NCBI GenBank assembly: GCA_034401795.1
Contig: CM067371.1
Span: forward strand, 82,897,306-82,961,305
Source: Chaetoderma sp. LZ-2023a
Taxonomy: Eukaryota > Mollusca > Caudofoveata > Chaetodermatida > Chaetodermatidae
Direction of reading: 5' to 3'
Length of the DNA: 64,000 bases
In this document: positions 25,467 to 37,629 of the stretch, piece by piece
How the letters are laid out: each line of letters opens with the position of its first letter
Numbering within the stretch: position 1 is the stretch's first letter
The notes under the pieces: generated by a model
What the model was told of the DNA's origin: nothing
Seen by the model: only the letters and a program-made list of their open reading frames with translations
Database searches by the model: none
Made by a program: the position numbers and the translations under genes

Positions 25467-25822
25467 AATGGACCTTTTCAGTTTATCAGTCCATCATATG
25501 ACGTCATAATCAACTATGTGACGTGGCTGATGACGTCATTGATCATAAATAGATAAGTACGTCCCGAACGCTTAATCGAAGACCGATTAAGCGTTGGTGT
25601 ACGAATTGTATGTCTACTCTTTAATAAACATGTTGAATATTTTGAAAATAATTTAACGGGGCGCTGTTGCTGTCGTTGGCAGCAACAGCACCGAGTCAAA
25701 TTAGTTTCAAAATATTCAACAGCTTACAGCTTATAGTTTTATGATTGAGGCAACACAGGCGAAGTGTCGGTGGATCCTAGCTAGAGATGGGCGGGGTTTA
25801 GCTAAAACTGGAAAAGTTCATT
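25467..25822 (-). mobile_element. MITE copy, full length
   Basis: AATGGACCTTTTCAG at the left and CTGGAAAAGTTCATT at the right match as inverted repeats. The hairpin is complete; GCTTAATCGAAGACCGATTAAGC is a second small hairpin inside. Confidence 0.92.
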
Positions 25823-26339
25823 ATGTCACAGTAAATGGCGTTCATCCCTATGCAAACTGGACTAGCAGGACTACAGACGAACATTTTATGACTCGGCTCA
25901 TCCTACTTGGTGCTGGTCGCGTACCGCCTCTAACACGCTAAGTACTAGGCGAAAAAGAGCAAACATGATAAAAATTGCTAATTTTCTTAATTCGCCACAT
26001 ACATTCGACGGTCTATGATTTAGGCAGTGCATAATTCTAAAAGAAATGAGCAATAAGTAAGCAGAGATATTTTAAGATTTTGCGAAACGAGTAACACCTG
26101 ACAAAGAGGTATGTCATCTAATTCAAGTCTGGGGAGTGAGTTGTTAGCGGTGAGATATCAATCCGGCCTATTTTACGATGAAAGCGTAATTAATACCATA
26201 CTGGTGATTTTGATTTAAAGATATCTTATTGCAACATAGAATTATGCAAAATGGAATCGGACACACGTACTTACAACTTAGAGTTGCCCTTTTCCGGCAG
26301 AATTATTATACGTAGTCAAAAGACAATTATAAATGCACA

Positions 26340-26430
26340 TTATCAACTCGTTCTCTGATGAATTCTCCATACAGGCACACTGTTGAATATTTTGAAATTA
26401 ACTTGACTGGTAGATGTAAGGTAGCAACAC
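26340..26430 (+). repeat. MITE fragment
   Basis: CCATACAGGCACACTGTTGA followed by one arm and a GTAGCAACACCTTCCA core. Confidence 0.6.
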
Positions 26431-26439
26431 CTTCCAGGG

Positions 26440-26506
26440 CTCTCCCCCCCACCTCCCTCCCTCCTCCCTCTCCCACCCTCCCCCTCCCTCCCCCACCACT
26501 CCCTCC

Positions 26507-26550
<44 letters not shown>

Positions 26551-26551
26551 G
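26440..26551. repeat. Polypyrimidine CCCTCC / (CT)n tract
   Basis: About 110 bp of uninterrupted pyrimidines ending in about 18 CT dinucleotides. Such tracts can form triplex DNA. Confidence 0.93.
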
Positions 26552-27231
26552 CATAGATATGCGAATTTTAGACATACTTTGCTATTAGAATTGAGTTCGA
26601 CATTTGGGATTTAATATAGCGTGTGGATTTTTAGCACGGTTATTGCCTAAAGGTATCTATTACTAGCGTTACAGGGAATTCGCTTCTATAAGAGCCAGTC
26701 GTATTCCATGACTAGACACTTTATTATTGTTTATTGACACAGAAATCTAAGAGTTGGAGGGGGGAGGGGTGGCGACAGAAACATGTTATACCTATGTGCT
26801 GTGCATTGCAAAAAACATTTCCGTGTAAAAAAACCTTGAGTTGGCACTGGGTGGCCGGGGGCCACTGCACACACACTATTCACTTATATTGAATAACATA
26901 ATTGAGATTTTTAATCACACAAAGGTTTATGTTTGGATTTGATCGCAACATCTTATTTGACTTGACGTAGTGTGTATCCCTCACTTGTCGTGTTGAACGG
27001 TTATTGCAACCTAAGATCCCAATATCAATTAAATTATCTAATCTCAGTAAAATATCATATATTCTGTATCACATGGCAGATAAAATGTTAGTTGGTCGTT
27101 GTTGTTTGTTTCTAAGGTAAAGCCCAGATTTTTTACTTCATGGTAGTGTATTAAGAATAGAGTCTCTAAATTGGTAAAGCGCATAACACATTCTACTTGA
27201 AATGAATTCAATCAATATCGCCTGCAAGGCT
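26552..27231. other. No recognisable gene
   Basis: AT-rich sequence with no ORF of note. Confidence 0.5.
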
Positions 27232-27632
27232 AATTCATCCTTCCAGAGTATCCATTGATGATCTGACGCCATATGACGTCATAATCAGCTAAGCGGCGTG
27301 TTGAATGACGTCACAATCATTGCGTCATAAATGATTCTATTAGGGCCGTCTTTAGCTCTTAGTAGTCCGACACGGTGTACGAATTTTATGTCTCTACCCT
27401 TTAATAAACATGATGTTGAATATTTTTTTTAACTAATTTGACTGGACGCTGTTGCTGCCATACAGCTCCCAGTCAAATTAGTTTCAAAATATTCAACAGC
27501 TTACCTGTATAGTTCTCCGGAAATAGATAGTCAGGGAGTCCAGCAGAGATCGATCGATCCCAACACGAGCGAGGTGAAGGTGGAGCTTATCTAGAGATGG
27601 GCGGTGAATAGCTAAAAACGGAAAGGTCCATT
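27232..27632 (-). mobile_element. MITE copy, full length
   Basis: Ends AATTCATCCTTCCAG and GGAAAGGTCCATT. Two exact TGACGTCA lie near 27276 and 27307. The hairpin loop is shortened to GCCATACAGC. Confidence 0.9.
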
Positions 27633-27730
27633 GGTATGTCTGACAGACGAGAGTCAAGGGGAAAGCTCCTTAGTTTGCCAGTCTGCTTGGGGGATCTGTT
27701 TCTCCACATCAGTACATCGCAGGCCTCTGA

Positions 27731-28033
27731 CTATAGGCATAGATTTCCATAGCACAGATCAATATGTTCTTGTATAATTGGCTCTCTGATGCGCTGACTC
27801 GCAGGGTAGCATAACTGAAAATGCTCCATAGTCCCACCATGGTCCTGATACAATAAGAATTTGGCATCACATTCTGTACCATTGACGTGCTTTCTGCCCG
27901 GCTGTAGCTTCAGAGTTCCAGTGACCATCCATATCTTAATTACAACTTCGTATGTATCTCTTGGACTGTTCGTAACAGTTGCAACGAGTGGATGTTTTGC
28001 CTTAAAAGTAATCCTCTCAGTGGAAATTGGCAT
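27731..28033 (-). pseudogene. LINE ORF2 C-terminal relic
   Basis: The 100-codon minus-strand frame has the order expected of the C-terminal end of non-LTR retrotransposon ORF2: a WMVTGTLKLQ segment, a (weak) C..C knuckle region (ECDAKFLLYQ, second Cys lost), then GGTMEHFQL and CYPASQRIREP. This matches the HF-L-C-P-R zinc-binding pattern seen downstream of reverse transcriptase. No reverse transcriptase is nearby, so it is an isolated fragment. Confidence 0.45.
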
Positions 28034-28049
28034 TGATGGGTTTGGTTGA

Positions 28050-28984
28050 CCTGTGTTCTGATTCGACCAAGCCAGTAGTTGTCAACTGCATGCTTGTCTA
28101 ATATCTTTCATTCATACTTTGTCTTTGGACAATGTGCAGATGACAATGGATATTTCGCAAGAATTCGCCTCGCGATACGGAACCAACTGCCACTATCGTA
28201 TAGTAGATCGGTAGGTTTCGGTGTGTAGGGTTAACCTTCTATCGGTCGTATGTTTGTCAATATGTGAATGGTCGTGATGAGGGTGCATTACATGTGCATT
28301 ATTGATGCGTGCATACATGCGTGACGTGTGTGAGAGGGGAGTGTACGGGTTCAGCACAGGAGGACTTAAATAATGCGACTCCTCCGCTGATCCCGTAGCC
28401 GCGCGAGGCGTCGCTGCTGGTGTGTTGGTAATGTGTACTGCTACCAGCCGGAACACGGGGATCCGGCAAATTGCCTAGTGTGTCTGGTAGTGTATGTGGG
28501 GCTACAAATTCGCTACAAGTTGCATGGGTCAGTGCATCCTTAACACCTTTTCAACCCCTTTACCCTCTGTTGCACTTGTCGAATCTTCGAGGATAGTGGA
28601 GTGTTAGCTCCTCGACAGTGGACACGTCGTCTGAGTTTTCTGTATCCATTTGAGAACCAGTATGCCTATCTATTTCTACTGCCATATTATTATTCGTAAC
28701 CCCTAACTATAATGTCTCGTGTTAAAAGGATAAAGTGTGTACCTATAGATGTCAATAGTACCCCCACTAAATCACTAATATTGAGGTAGATAGAACAGTC
28801 AGGCTAGTGGATCTCTATGTTATAGTGGATTTGGTCTAACGTTATCAGGCAGTGGTATTCTAAAGACAAAAGAAATACTCAACAATGGGATATGGTCAAT
28901 AGTCTAACAAATGCCTGTATTAATTAAAATGTTACAAGCAATTGACTGGATATAACTATTAACTATCTATATAAATATTAAGTA
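28050..28984. other. No recognisable gene
   Basis: An 87-codon minus-strand ORF (28193-28456) has no recognised feature. Confidence 0.5.
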
Positions 28985-29735
28985 TGCTTGTGCCAGGGGT
29001 CTGCATCACGCCTTGGCCGGATGTACTTCTAGCTGGTTCTGTCTGGATGGCACTATGTCCGTTTGCTTCAAGTCTGGTCGGCACTCGGCACCAGGTTTGT
29101 TGCTTTTACTCTGGTTGGCACTAAGCCCCGTTGCTTTCAGTTTGATTGAAGTTGCTTTACTGTGGAGTATCTGTCTACAATTTGCTTGACTACAAGCTGA
29201 CTGAACAATCTGCTTGATTAGTGACTGGCTGAACACAGGTTAACTGAACAATTTGCTTGGATGTTGCCTGGCTGAACCAAGGTGACTGAATTTGGCTTGG
29301 CTGTTGTCTGGCTGAACCAAGGTGGCTGAAATTTGCTTGGTTGTTGCCTGGCTGAACCAACACTACTTAAACTTGATTGGCTGTTGTCTGAGTGAACCAA
29401 GTTGACTGAAATTTGCTTGGCTGTTGTCTGGCTGAACCAAGTTGACTGAATTTGCTTGGTTTTTGTCTGGCTGAACCTAGTTGATGGAAGTATTTGCTTG
29501 GTTGTTGTCTGGCTGAACCAGTTGACAGAAGATTGTTTGGTTGTTGTCTGGCTGAACCAAGATGACTGAAATTTGCTTGGCTGTTGTCTGGCTGAACAAG
29601 TTGACTGAGGTATTTGCTTGGTTGTTGTCTGGCTGAACCAAGTTGGAATGAAGCTAGGTTGGTGGATGTCCGGCTTAACCAAGTTGACTGAAGTTTGTTG
29701 ATCGGCAGGCTATTTCCTTGCAACTTGGTTAGTGA
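28985..29735 (-). repeat. Minisatellite of about 45 bp, at least 10 units plus decayed flank
   Basis: From 29205 to 29700 the words TTGCTTGG(T/C)TGTTG(T/C)CTGGCTGAAC recur about every 43-47 bp. Older, more diverged units extend down to about 28985. On the minus strand the unit reads as about 15 residues (WFSQTTTKQ-like) and stays open for 124-154 codons. Length variation that is not in threes breaks the frame repeatedly, which argues against a functional repetitive protein. Confidence 0.8.
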
Positions 29736-29817
29736 CGTCACACCCGATAGTTTTTTACCCTGAGTCGTTTCATCGATACCTCAAATGAGAACGATAGCAA
29801 GCACGCTACAATACAAT

Positions 29818-30183
29818 ACATCTTTCCAGAGTACCCACCCATCATATGACGTCATAATGAACTGCGTGATGTGTAGAATGACATCATAATGAATGACGTT
29901 ATGAATGACGTCGATAAGTACGTCACGAACGCATGTTTGAAGACGGTCTATGCGTCGTTGTACAAATTGTTTGCTTGAATATTCTGTTGAATACTTTGAA
30001 ACTGATTTGACCGGGCGCTGTTGTTGCCATAGGCAGCAACAGCACCCAGTCAAATTAGTTACAAAATATTCAACAGCTTCCCTGTATAGTTTTCAGGAAA
30101 TTGATAGCTATGGCTATCGGGAATCGATCAATCCCACCACGGCGAAGTGTTGGTGGAGCTTAGTTAGTGATGGAAAGGTCCAT
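29818..30183 (-). mobile_element. MITE copy, near full length
   Basis: ACATCTTTCCAGAGTACCC at the left and TGGAAAGGTCCAT at the right, with TGACGTCA near 29847 and an excellent hairpin at 29985-30075. Confidence 0.9.
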
Positions 30184-31050
30184 AAAGAGATATAGCGAAC
30201 CACTATCCTTTTGGGCGTTAGTGATTTGGTGTGGGTGGTTAAACCACACCCACTAAATCTTTCTCTTCCTGAATCCGTTCTTTCGACTCCTTTGCGATAC
30301 GACAAGTTTCCATAGACCTGTCGCGGGAGAGGGTGGCAATCTTTCCTTCCTGAACCACAGGCGTGCAAGCCACGCCCACCAAATCTTTGGTCTGACACTC
30401 GTCTGAATCCTGAACAGTAGAATTAGTCTTCGCAAAGGCACCAGCTGGCGAAGGTCTGATCAGCTCTCCCTCAAGCCTTGAGTTGGGTCTGCTTAAATAC
30501 AAGATCTCTGTTAATTATCCCCAAGCTATGATAATAAATTCTCTAAATGGATTCATAAACTATCACTTTTCCTATATATGAAGTTCTACACCCGTGATAA
30601 CTATGATCGCTTTGTCTCTCCACGTACTATGATCGCTTTGTCTCTCCAGGTTTCGATCGAAACTGGTCTCGATCTAGTGGCCACACATATATACTATGTA
30701 TATGTTACAGCATAATTAGCTCTTCTACACCGAAGTAAGCCAAGGTGGCTTTTGTGTATACCTGTCCTTACATAATACAGAAAACTATCGGTTCCAAATC
30801 GCTCACGATATCGTTTATTAAAGTGGTGGTGGGGTGGGGTGGGGCTATGGGTGCAAGAGTTGGGGAGGGGGGGGGGGGCGGGGGAGTAGTTTAGTTTAGC
30901 TTAGTTTCGATTAACTTCTTTTGAAGCATACGAAGTATACGAAATACAATATACAATATAATATTTCATGCTATAAACAGTATTGATATGATTCAGATCA
31001 CATATGAGTTTTAGCTATACAGTATCCTACACATATGTTCAAAAATCTAA
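30184..31050. other. No gene; short direct repeat and poly-G
   Basis: ACTATGATCGCTTTGTCTCT occurs twice in a row at about 30600-30650. A G-rich run with 11 consecutive G lies near 30865. No coding signal was recognised. Confidence 0.5.
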
Positions 31051-31280
31051 TAGAGTGATCCGTTTCTAGTCATACCCGCCTATTTCTAGCCAAGCTCCAC
31101 CCATCATTTACTCGTGTGGAATCGGTTTAAAACCCTGAAACCTTGAATTCCCAGAGCCTAAATTTCGGGGTATCTGTAGAGGCAATCTGTTCAATATCCT
31201 GAAACTAACGTGACTGGGCCGTTGCTGAAAACAACTCAAATTCGCACCAAAACGCCCAGCAAAATGACAGATCGGACCCA
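31051..31280 (+). mobile_element. MITE fragment, type B
   Basis: TAGAGTGATCCGTTTCTAG start, CCAAGCTCCACCCA, then a decayed hairpin (ATCCTGAAACTAACGTGACT) and a GATCGGACC end. Confidence 0.65.
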
Positions 31281-31598
31281 TCTGTTACTAGGTAAATCAT
31301 ATTTTACAAGTCGTTTCAGTAGATACTCATTGCTACAGATAGTCACACACCCCGCACACCATGATCCTATTACGGAGAATTCAATATAATTTTTTAAGTT
31401 GTGAAATTGAATTAGAGACACGAGCCCCTAATTCAACTTCAGAACCAAAATAAACGTACTAACTTACACGGAATGATGTCATCATATGCTAAGATTCACT
31501 TCACTTCACCACATCGCGGCATTCAATTCAAGCCTCCAAAAGTATTCCATCTTATCAATTTTATCTTCAAGTACTCCCGCGTGAACATGCACTTTTAA

Positions 31599-31962
31599 TA
31601 GTCAGGGTCACAGTGTAAAAAATATTTTTTTCGCTCAAAGTTTTTTGGGATTTGTAAAACTATATATTTTCGGAAAGCTTTTAATGTGTCAATTTCAAAA
31701 ACCAATGTTTGCATTTGCACAAAAGTCTTCATGGCGGCCATCTTGAATTTCAAAATGGCCGCCATCGAAAATCTTTGAAATCCAATATATCTGCAACCAT
31801 ATGACCTAGATTAATAATTTTGATGTCTATATCTATGTTTTCTGGGTCAGTGAATGCATTGGTAACATTTATAATAAACTTAAAATAACAGAAATCATGT
31901 TTTAGTAGATAAGTCCTGACTTAATATGTAATTTACCGCATCTGCAAATTTGTAACTTTTTG
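31599..31962 (+). repeat. Left terminal inverted repeat of the 6-kb transposon
   Basis: Pairs with 37268-37629. Well-matched blocks include TTTTTTGGGATTTGTAA, ATGGCGGCCATCTTGAA, TGACCTAGATTAATA and CATTGGTAACATTTATAATA. Insertion-deletion differences near the outer end show considerable age. Confidence 0.88.
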
Positions 31963-32066
31963 TGATAATGTTGCAATGATGAATTTTATTTGGCATATAA
32001 CAGAGTTAACTCACCAATTTAATCTAAGTATTCAAACAACAATCAATGTGCTGCATCAGTTGCTGT

Positions 32067-35000
32067 CTACCTAGCAACATTGGCGTCATCTTCATCATCT
32101 GATATAGAGACATCAACGGGTGAGTCATCATCATTTTCACACTCTGCGCTGCATTGACAAAGCTCAGTGCATGGTAAGTCTTTGGATTTGCACGAGCATC
32201 GATGAGAGGAACAATTCGATTTGCATTTACACCTAACCATCTCAATGAGAGACATTGGAGCTGGTAAAACATCTGTTGTTTTTGCCTTTAGTTGGCCACC
32301 TGTCTCCTTGTAGTATCCATTCTGTAGTGGATCCAGAAACACATGATGTGAAATATCTGCCTGACCCCACACATTTGCCTGGACTTGTACTCTAAGGACA
32401 TGCTGTTTCAAAGCACCAATAGTAGGCGGTAGACTTTCACTATCAGCAAGCTGCTTACAGAATAAATGCCAACGTAACTCTGGGATTTCTCGATTCTAAT
32501 AGATTTTGGACAGTATGCAGCACACACACATTTTGCCAGAGTTGAAAGTAGCTCATCTGTGACCTCAGTGCTTCTCCATAAAGGTATCAGAGCGTCGATT
32601 ACATCGCTGTCTGCCTTTAGGAAAAGCTTTAACCATGTTGATTTACCTATCCTAGAGAACCTGCCAATATTGTCTGCTCCAGTAAAGGCATGGAATGCGG
32701 GTAATGCTCTTATTTTCTCCATGCCTAGAGTTTTCCATATAGGCCGTAGCTTAATGGTACCAGAAACCATTGAGATAGACGTATTCTTAGGTAGATTGTC
32801 ATAATATGCTATTGCCAGCACTAAGACATCAGTGTCTGGAGAGAAAATCACCAACTCTGCTGTATCAGGATTTCGCTGTGTTGCACATATGGCATGATAG
32901 ACCATTAATGTATCAGCATCCTCATGATTGTTGTTCTCAAAATGTAGGCTTCTATTACTTATCGTCTGCCCTGATGCTGATGCCATGACCAAGGTAGATG
33001 AGTCTTTATTGTACTCAATAGTCTTCTCTGCCAGATACTGCGCAAGGTCATTCTTTGTTTGGTCATGAGACAAAAATCTTGTCATAGGGATATGCTTGAT
33101 ACTGTTATCATCTTTGACTTGATATCTAATTGGATCCTTCCCATGTCGTCGTTTCTCTCTGGTCGTGTTTTTAGGGAATCTGCTTGATATGTATCAAATA
33201 CAAGAATGATCTCATCATATCCTGCTGTCAGACTCATTAACCTGTCATTAAAACATTTACTACGGTCGTTGACTGTCACAATAGTTGCTGGTTTCTTTGC
33301 CAGCTTCAGGAAAATAACCATTCCATCCACAACTGTGATTCTCCTACTAGATTCCTTAGTTGCGACGGCAGTTGCTTCTGTTGTACCTAATAAGAGTGAA
33401 TCCTCTGTGCTCTCGATTTGTGGTAGGTCAGTCAGGAGCTTGATTAACTTCGACTTGTCGGTGCACTGTAGGACAGAGCCACACGGAGCAAACAGCGCCC
33501 TCGGTGTCAGTGTGCATTCAAAGTTGCCTATCGAATACTTCAAATCAATGTCTCGACTCGACTTTGCGAGAATCATCAACCTAGCATATAGATCTTTAGT
33601 TTCCTTGAGATCAACAGCTTTGTCACGAATACGTACTGTTGTCTTTTTGTTTCCAGATGTATACATCTTGTTTTTCTCACGCTTCACTGGTGCCCAAAGG
33701 CTTACCTCTCCATTAATGCGCTCTTTCACATACTCTTCATATAATGTCTGTCCTCTTTCGTCTACATCCAGGATTTGTGGTACCGACTCTTGTGGTACAT
33801 AAGCAAGTGAGATAATGTTGTAGATCATGTAACCTTCAGCTGCGAAAGGATTACCATGAGTCAGTATGGCAGCCTTTATCGTGTCGATTGTGGTGGGTTC
33901 GTGTTTAACAGCACTTGCTCCAATGCCATGGTGATCTCTGACCTTGTCTTCTTGCAAATCAAATTGACACTTGAATTCCCGGGATAACCGTGACAGTTCT
34001 GGAGCAGCGAGGAAAAATCTCTGTCTCACATTTGCATTGTTAGATATTCCAATTAGTCCTGAGTGCACTTTCATCATTTTGTTCAGATGCTCACATGCAT
34101 GATCCGCACAAATTGAAGTGAATGGAATGTCATTCTTAGTCACTGCAATGTTTTCAGTTTCAAATTCTTGCCGTGTGTCTGGATGATTCTGCTTGAGTGC
34201 ATACATATCTGCTATGTATCTTGGCCAAAGACGTTTGTATTTGATTCTATCAAAAGCAAAGAATAACTTGCTCAGTGCTTCTCCAGCTTCAAGATGAAGG
34301 GTCAGATCAGTATTTCGGGATGCTGCGACACAGAAAAGGATTGTTTCCACATGGTGCAGATAGTTCATTAATGATTTGAACATCGCATGTTGGGACCTAT
34401 TTGTCACCCATGTCTGAAAGAGATTCAGCATATCAGTATTAGACAGCACTTGGAGAAGATTGCTATGAGCCGGCATCACTGATTTTGCCCGGCTGGCTTG
34501 GTTTGATTTACTGCATGCCTCTTCTATGTCATCTGTAGCTGATATGCATGCATCCCTTAGATTTGGATACTCTTTGTCAATTCGTCAAAGATCAGTTCAT
34601 ACAATGCGATATAAGAGTAGATATGAGCATGAAGAGAACGTGAGTAGTGCTTGAATTTCAGGATTTGTGTCGTTGTGGTAGAGCTAAAGACATCAGCCTC
34701 GATCCATGCATCGTCCATTCCGGAATTCTCAATAGAAGTACCGAGAGCTCTCAATGCAGCCATGACGACACGGAGTTCACCAAGTATTGGGATAACACCA
34801 CTCTTTAAATTGGCGTTGACATCTACAAACTGCACTGCTTTCTCATACAGGGCCATGTTAAAAGTAATGACTGTTAGATGGTCTTTACCAACAGCCATCT
34901 CCTTCAATGTTTGTGCTTGTTTAATTACAGTCATTAGCGTTGACCATTCATGAGCCAGCTCTGGGAGAAGAGGCAATGCACCAACATTGGGTAGAGATCT

Positions 35001-36886
35001 ACTTCATGACAGGAGTGAATTATACCCAGCCCACCCAGGAACCAAACACATCTCTTTCCTTTCATCCATCCTCGCAACAACAGATGCTATGACCCACCCC
35101 ATATGGGTCAGCTGATAAGAGTCTGCAACACCGGTTTTACTCAACACAAAATTACTTTGCATTCCAGGTTGAGCCTTTGGTTTGACGCATGGCAACATAG
35201 ATGTGTGTTGTGGTGTAATGGATAAGCTCTTTGCATCACCAATGTGTAAAGGTGGTGCAATGGATTCCCCTGGTGCAGAAGCTTTTTGATAGACCGCAAC
35301 AATTGTTCCATGTGTAGTACCTTTACCATCAATGGTATCCTCAGCAAAATCGGTGTTGTCCACAGCAAAGAAAACAAATGTCCCTTTCTTTAGAAATGGT
35401 GGTACATACAGATTATTGAATTGTCTCATGTTTTCGACAACCGAGTTAGCTATTGCTGTTTCTAGAAGCATGGTACGGTGGTAGGATATGCAACAGTTCT
35501 GTGCATGAAGAAGATTCACAATCTTCTTATTCCTGGTGTCGTGATGCACAGATAATGCCAATCCTAGAACCTGAGAATTTTCTCTTCTTTGCTGAGATCT
35601 GATTTTTTCAGAAGAGGCAGCTTTAGGTTTATGCATCACTTGCCTATCCGATTTAAGTCCAAACATGAGGGTTTGACAAGATGTAAGCACTGCTCTATCA
35701 ACGAGACACACTCTCTGGTTTTGCTATCCAAACTATCTACAGGTCCAACCATTATCCATCGTATCAGTGTGTATAGTTCACATGGGATGTCATCCATATT
35801 GCTGGAAACAAGGACTGAACCAGGTTCACCATCATTCTTAGTGAATGTTGTGATACTTTTTCGAACAATCTGTGCTGCCCTATAGATCGCCTTCATGCCT
35901 TCCATACCATCATCTTCTCACATCGCAGAATGAACCATTTCTTCCTCACATGCTTCTAGCGAGTACAGAATGGCACACTTGCGCCTGTCCTTTTGAAGGA
36001 CAGATCTTACATGATTTAGCTCAGAAAGGATTTTCTCTTTCATCCACTGCCTACTAAATGTAGGTAAATGATTGTCCAAGGATTTACGGTCAAACATGTT
36101 TATATATGTTATTTCTATGTCAGCCATAGACAGATAAGCCCCATTTCGGGTGTGTGTATCAACAATATGGATAATTTCAATCAGACATGCCATTTGCCGA
36201 GAGAGATCATTATCAGCATTTCTTGTAGTATCTGAAGCTCGTAAAATGTGGAAAACATGCTTCCTCCAGCGTGACTTGTCATACCGGACATCAATTGCAT
36301 GTGTATCACACGGGGAAAGCGAGGTATTTAATCTAGTAAGTAATGCTGTATCTTGTGCTATTTCCAATGCATCTCTTAGGGCGTTACCAGCATTATGAGT
36401 TCGTAATTTGAACAACTGCTGATTATGATCGTCTGTCTGGCAGAAGAAACGCAGTTCCTTACACAGTGGAATTGTCGAGGAACGTGTAAATACTGAAGTT
36501 GATGTCGATGCCTCATCAATATCACTTTTCCTCTTTATCCCACGTTTCCTAGTAATGTAAGACCCACTAGATAGTGCATCCTCTATGCGATTTCGTGCAC
36601 GTAGTATTTCTTCTTTGTTAGTGGCAGTAGAGTAACAACTGCGATGCCAACCCGCTTTATGTGAAGATAGGTCACCATATGTGCAAAGTCTAAGTCTTTT
36701 CTGAATTTCAATGTATGAACCATCTTTCAATGTTGCTCTCTCTACGACTGCTTGCAACACATTGGTAAATGAGTCTATTCTTGGATGCTGCACCATTGGT
36801 CCTTTTACAGTGGCATCTGTCTGGCATAAAATGCATAGCTTCCAGTTTGTTAACTCCTGTGTTGCATCAAGCTGTACATCGCTCAT
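32067..36886 (-). pseudogene. Broken transposase gene: zinc region, transposase core, FEN1/XPG-like nuclease, CXC
   Basis: An ATG at 36886 starts about 1,600 codons with no evident intron. The N-terminus has C18-x2-C21 and H81-x2-C84, a zinc-binding pattern. Candidate core residues are VDNTD (35360-35346), SGMDDAWIEAD (about 34750) and ADHACEHLN (D at 34104, E at 34092). The nuclease part has VVDGM (about 33330), VFDTY (about 33190), EDAD (about 32923), SPDTD (about 32836) and FTGADN followed by a GIG-like GRFSRIGKST (about 32685-32635). These match the order of FEN1 metal ligands. The end has a CKCK..C..RCSCK...PC..LCQC cysteine cluster (about 32228-32126). Damage: in-frame TGA at 35918-35920 and 35004-35006, and frameshifts near 35680, 34565, 33175 and 32488. 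The order of surviving motifs and single-base nature of the shifts suggest a fairly recent loss, or assembly indels. Confidence 0.8.
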
Positions 36887-37267
36887 GATTTACTCAAATT
36901 CGATGACACAATATATTTGATCAATGCTTATTGCAAGATTACAAACGATAATCCTGAAGATTATTGCTGTCTGATTATGCTTATTGCAAATCTATGAGCA
37001 TACGATCATTTGAACAACTTTTCTGCAAAAATTTGCTTTCAGTTTACTTTTACTGGTGAAGTTGAAAATTACCCTGGCCATCCATTATTGTAAAATTGTG
37101 ACACGCCGCTCACCATATAATTCTCTGTCATAATATGTTTATTAATAAACATGATGACAATGTGATTACGTAGATAACAGGCCATTGGGCTATATCGTCA
37201 TTCTATCCCCTCTATAGGATTACTATGGGCTACTGTTACCGTTAAATATTGTAACAAATATTGATTT

Positions 37268-37629
37268 AGAAAAAAGGTGCGACATTTGCAGATGTTGTGT
37301 GAGAATTGCTTATTATTTTGGGAATTATCAACCAAAACATTATTTCTGGCACTTGAAGTTTATTATAAATGTTACCAATGCATTCGTTGACCCAGAAAAC
37401 CTAGATATAGACATCAAAATTGTGAATTTAGGGTACATGGTTGTAGATATATTGGATTTCGAAGGATTTAGATGGCGGCCATTTTGAAAATTCAAGATGG
37501 CCGCCATGAAGACATTTATGCAAATGCAAACATTGTGTTTTGAAATTGGCATATAAAATGCTTTCCAAAAATATATAGTGTTACAAATCCCAAAAAATTC
37601 TGAACGAAAATACATAGTGAACCCTACTA
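37268..37629 (-). repeat. Right terminal inverted repeat of the 6-kb transposon
   Basis: Inverted match of 31599-31962. It contains a hairpin, GATGGCGGCCATTTTGAA / TTCAAGATGGCCGCCATG at about 37470-37507, also present in the left copy. Confidence 0.88.

Larger units (their letters stand above)
31599..37629 (-). mobile_element. 6.0-kb DNA transposon with about 360-bp inverted repeats, Academ-like
   Basis: Imperfect terminal inverted repeats of about 360 bp (31599-31962 and 37268-37629) enclose one long minus-strand coding region. The outermost bases read TAGTCAGGGTCAC on the left and, complemented, TAGTAGGGTTCAC on the right. TAA lies directly outside on each side (31596-31598 and 37630-37632), a plausible 3-bp target duplication. 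The enclosed protein pairs a transposase-like core with a FEN1/XPG-type nuclease. As I recall, that combination and 3-4 bp duplications are described for the Academ superfamily; this assignment is from memory. No other element lies inside. Confidence 0.8.

Noticed and set aside
33206..33802. 198-codon plus-strand ORF
   Set aside because: Lies antisense to the transposase coding region and has no features of its own.
35004..35920. In-frame TGA codons as selenocysteine
   Set aside because: No Cys-aligned context or downstream SECIS-like element was seen, and frameshifts elsewhere show the gene is decayed.
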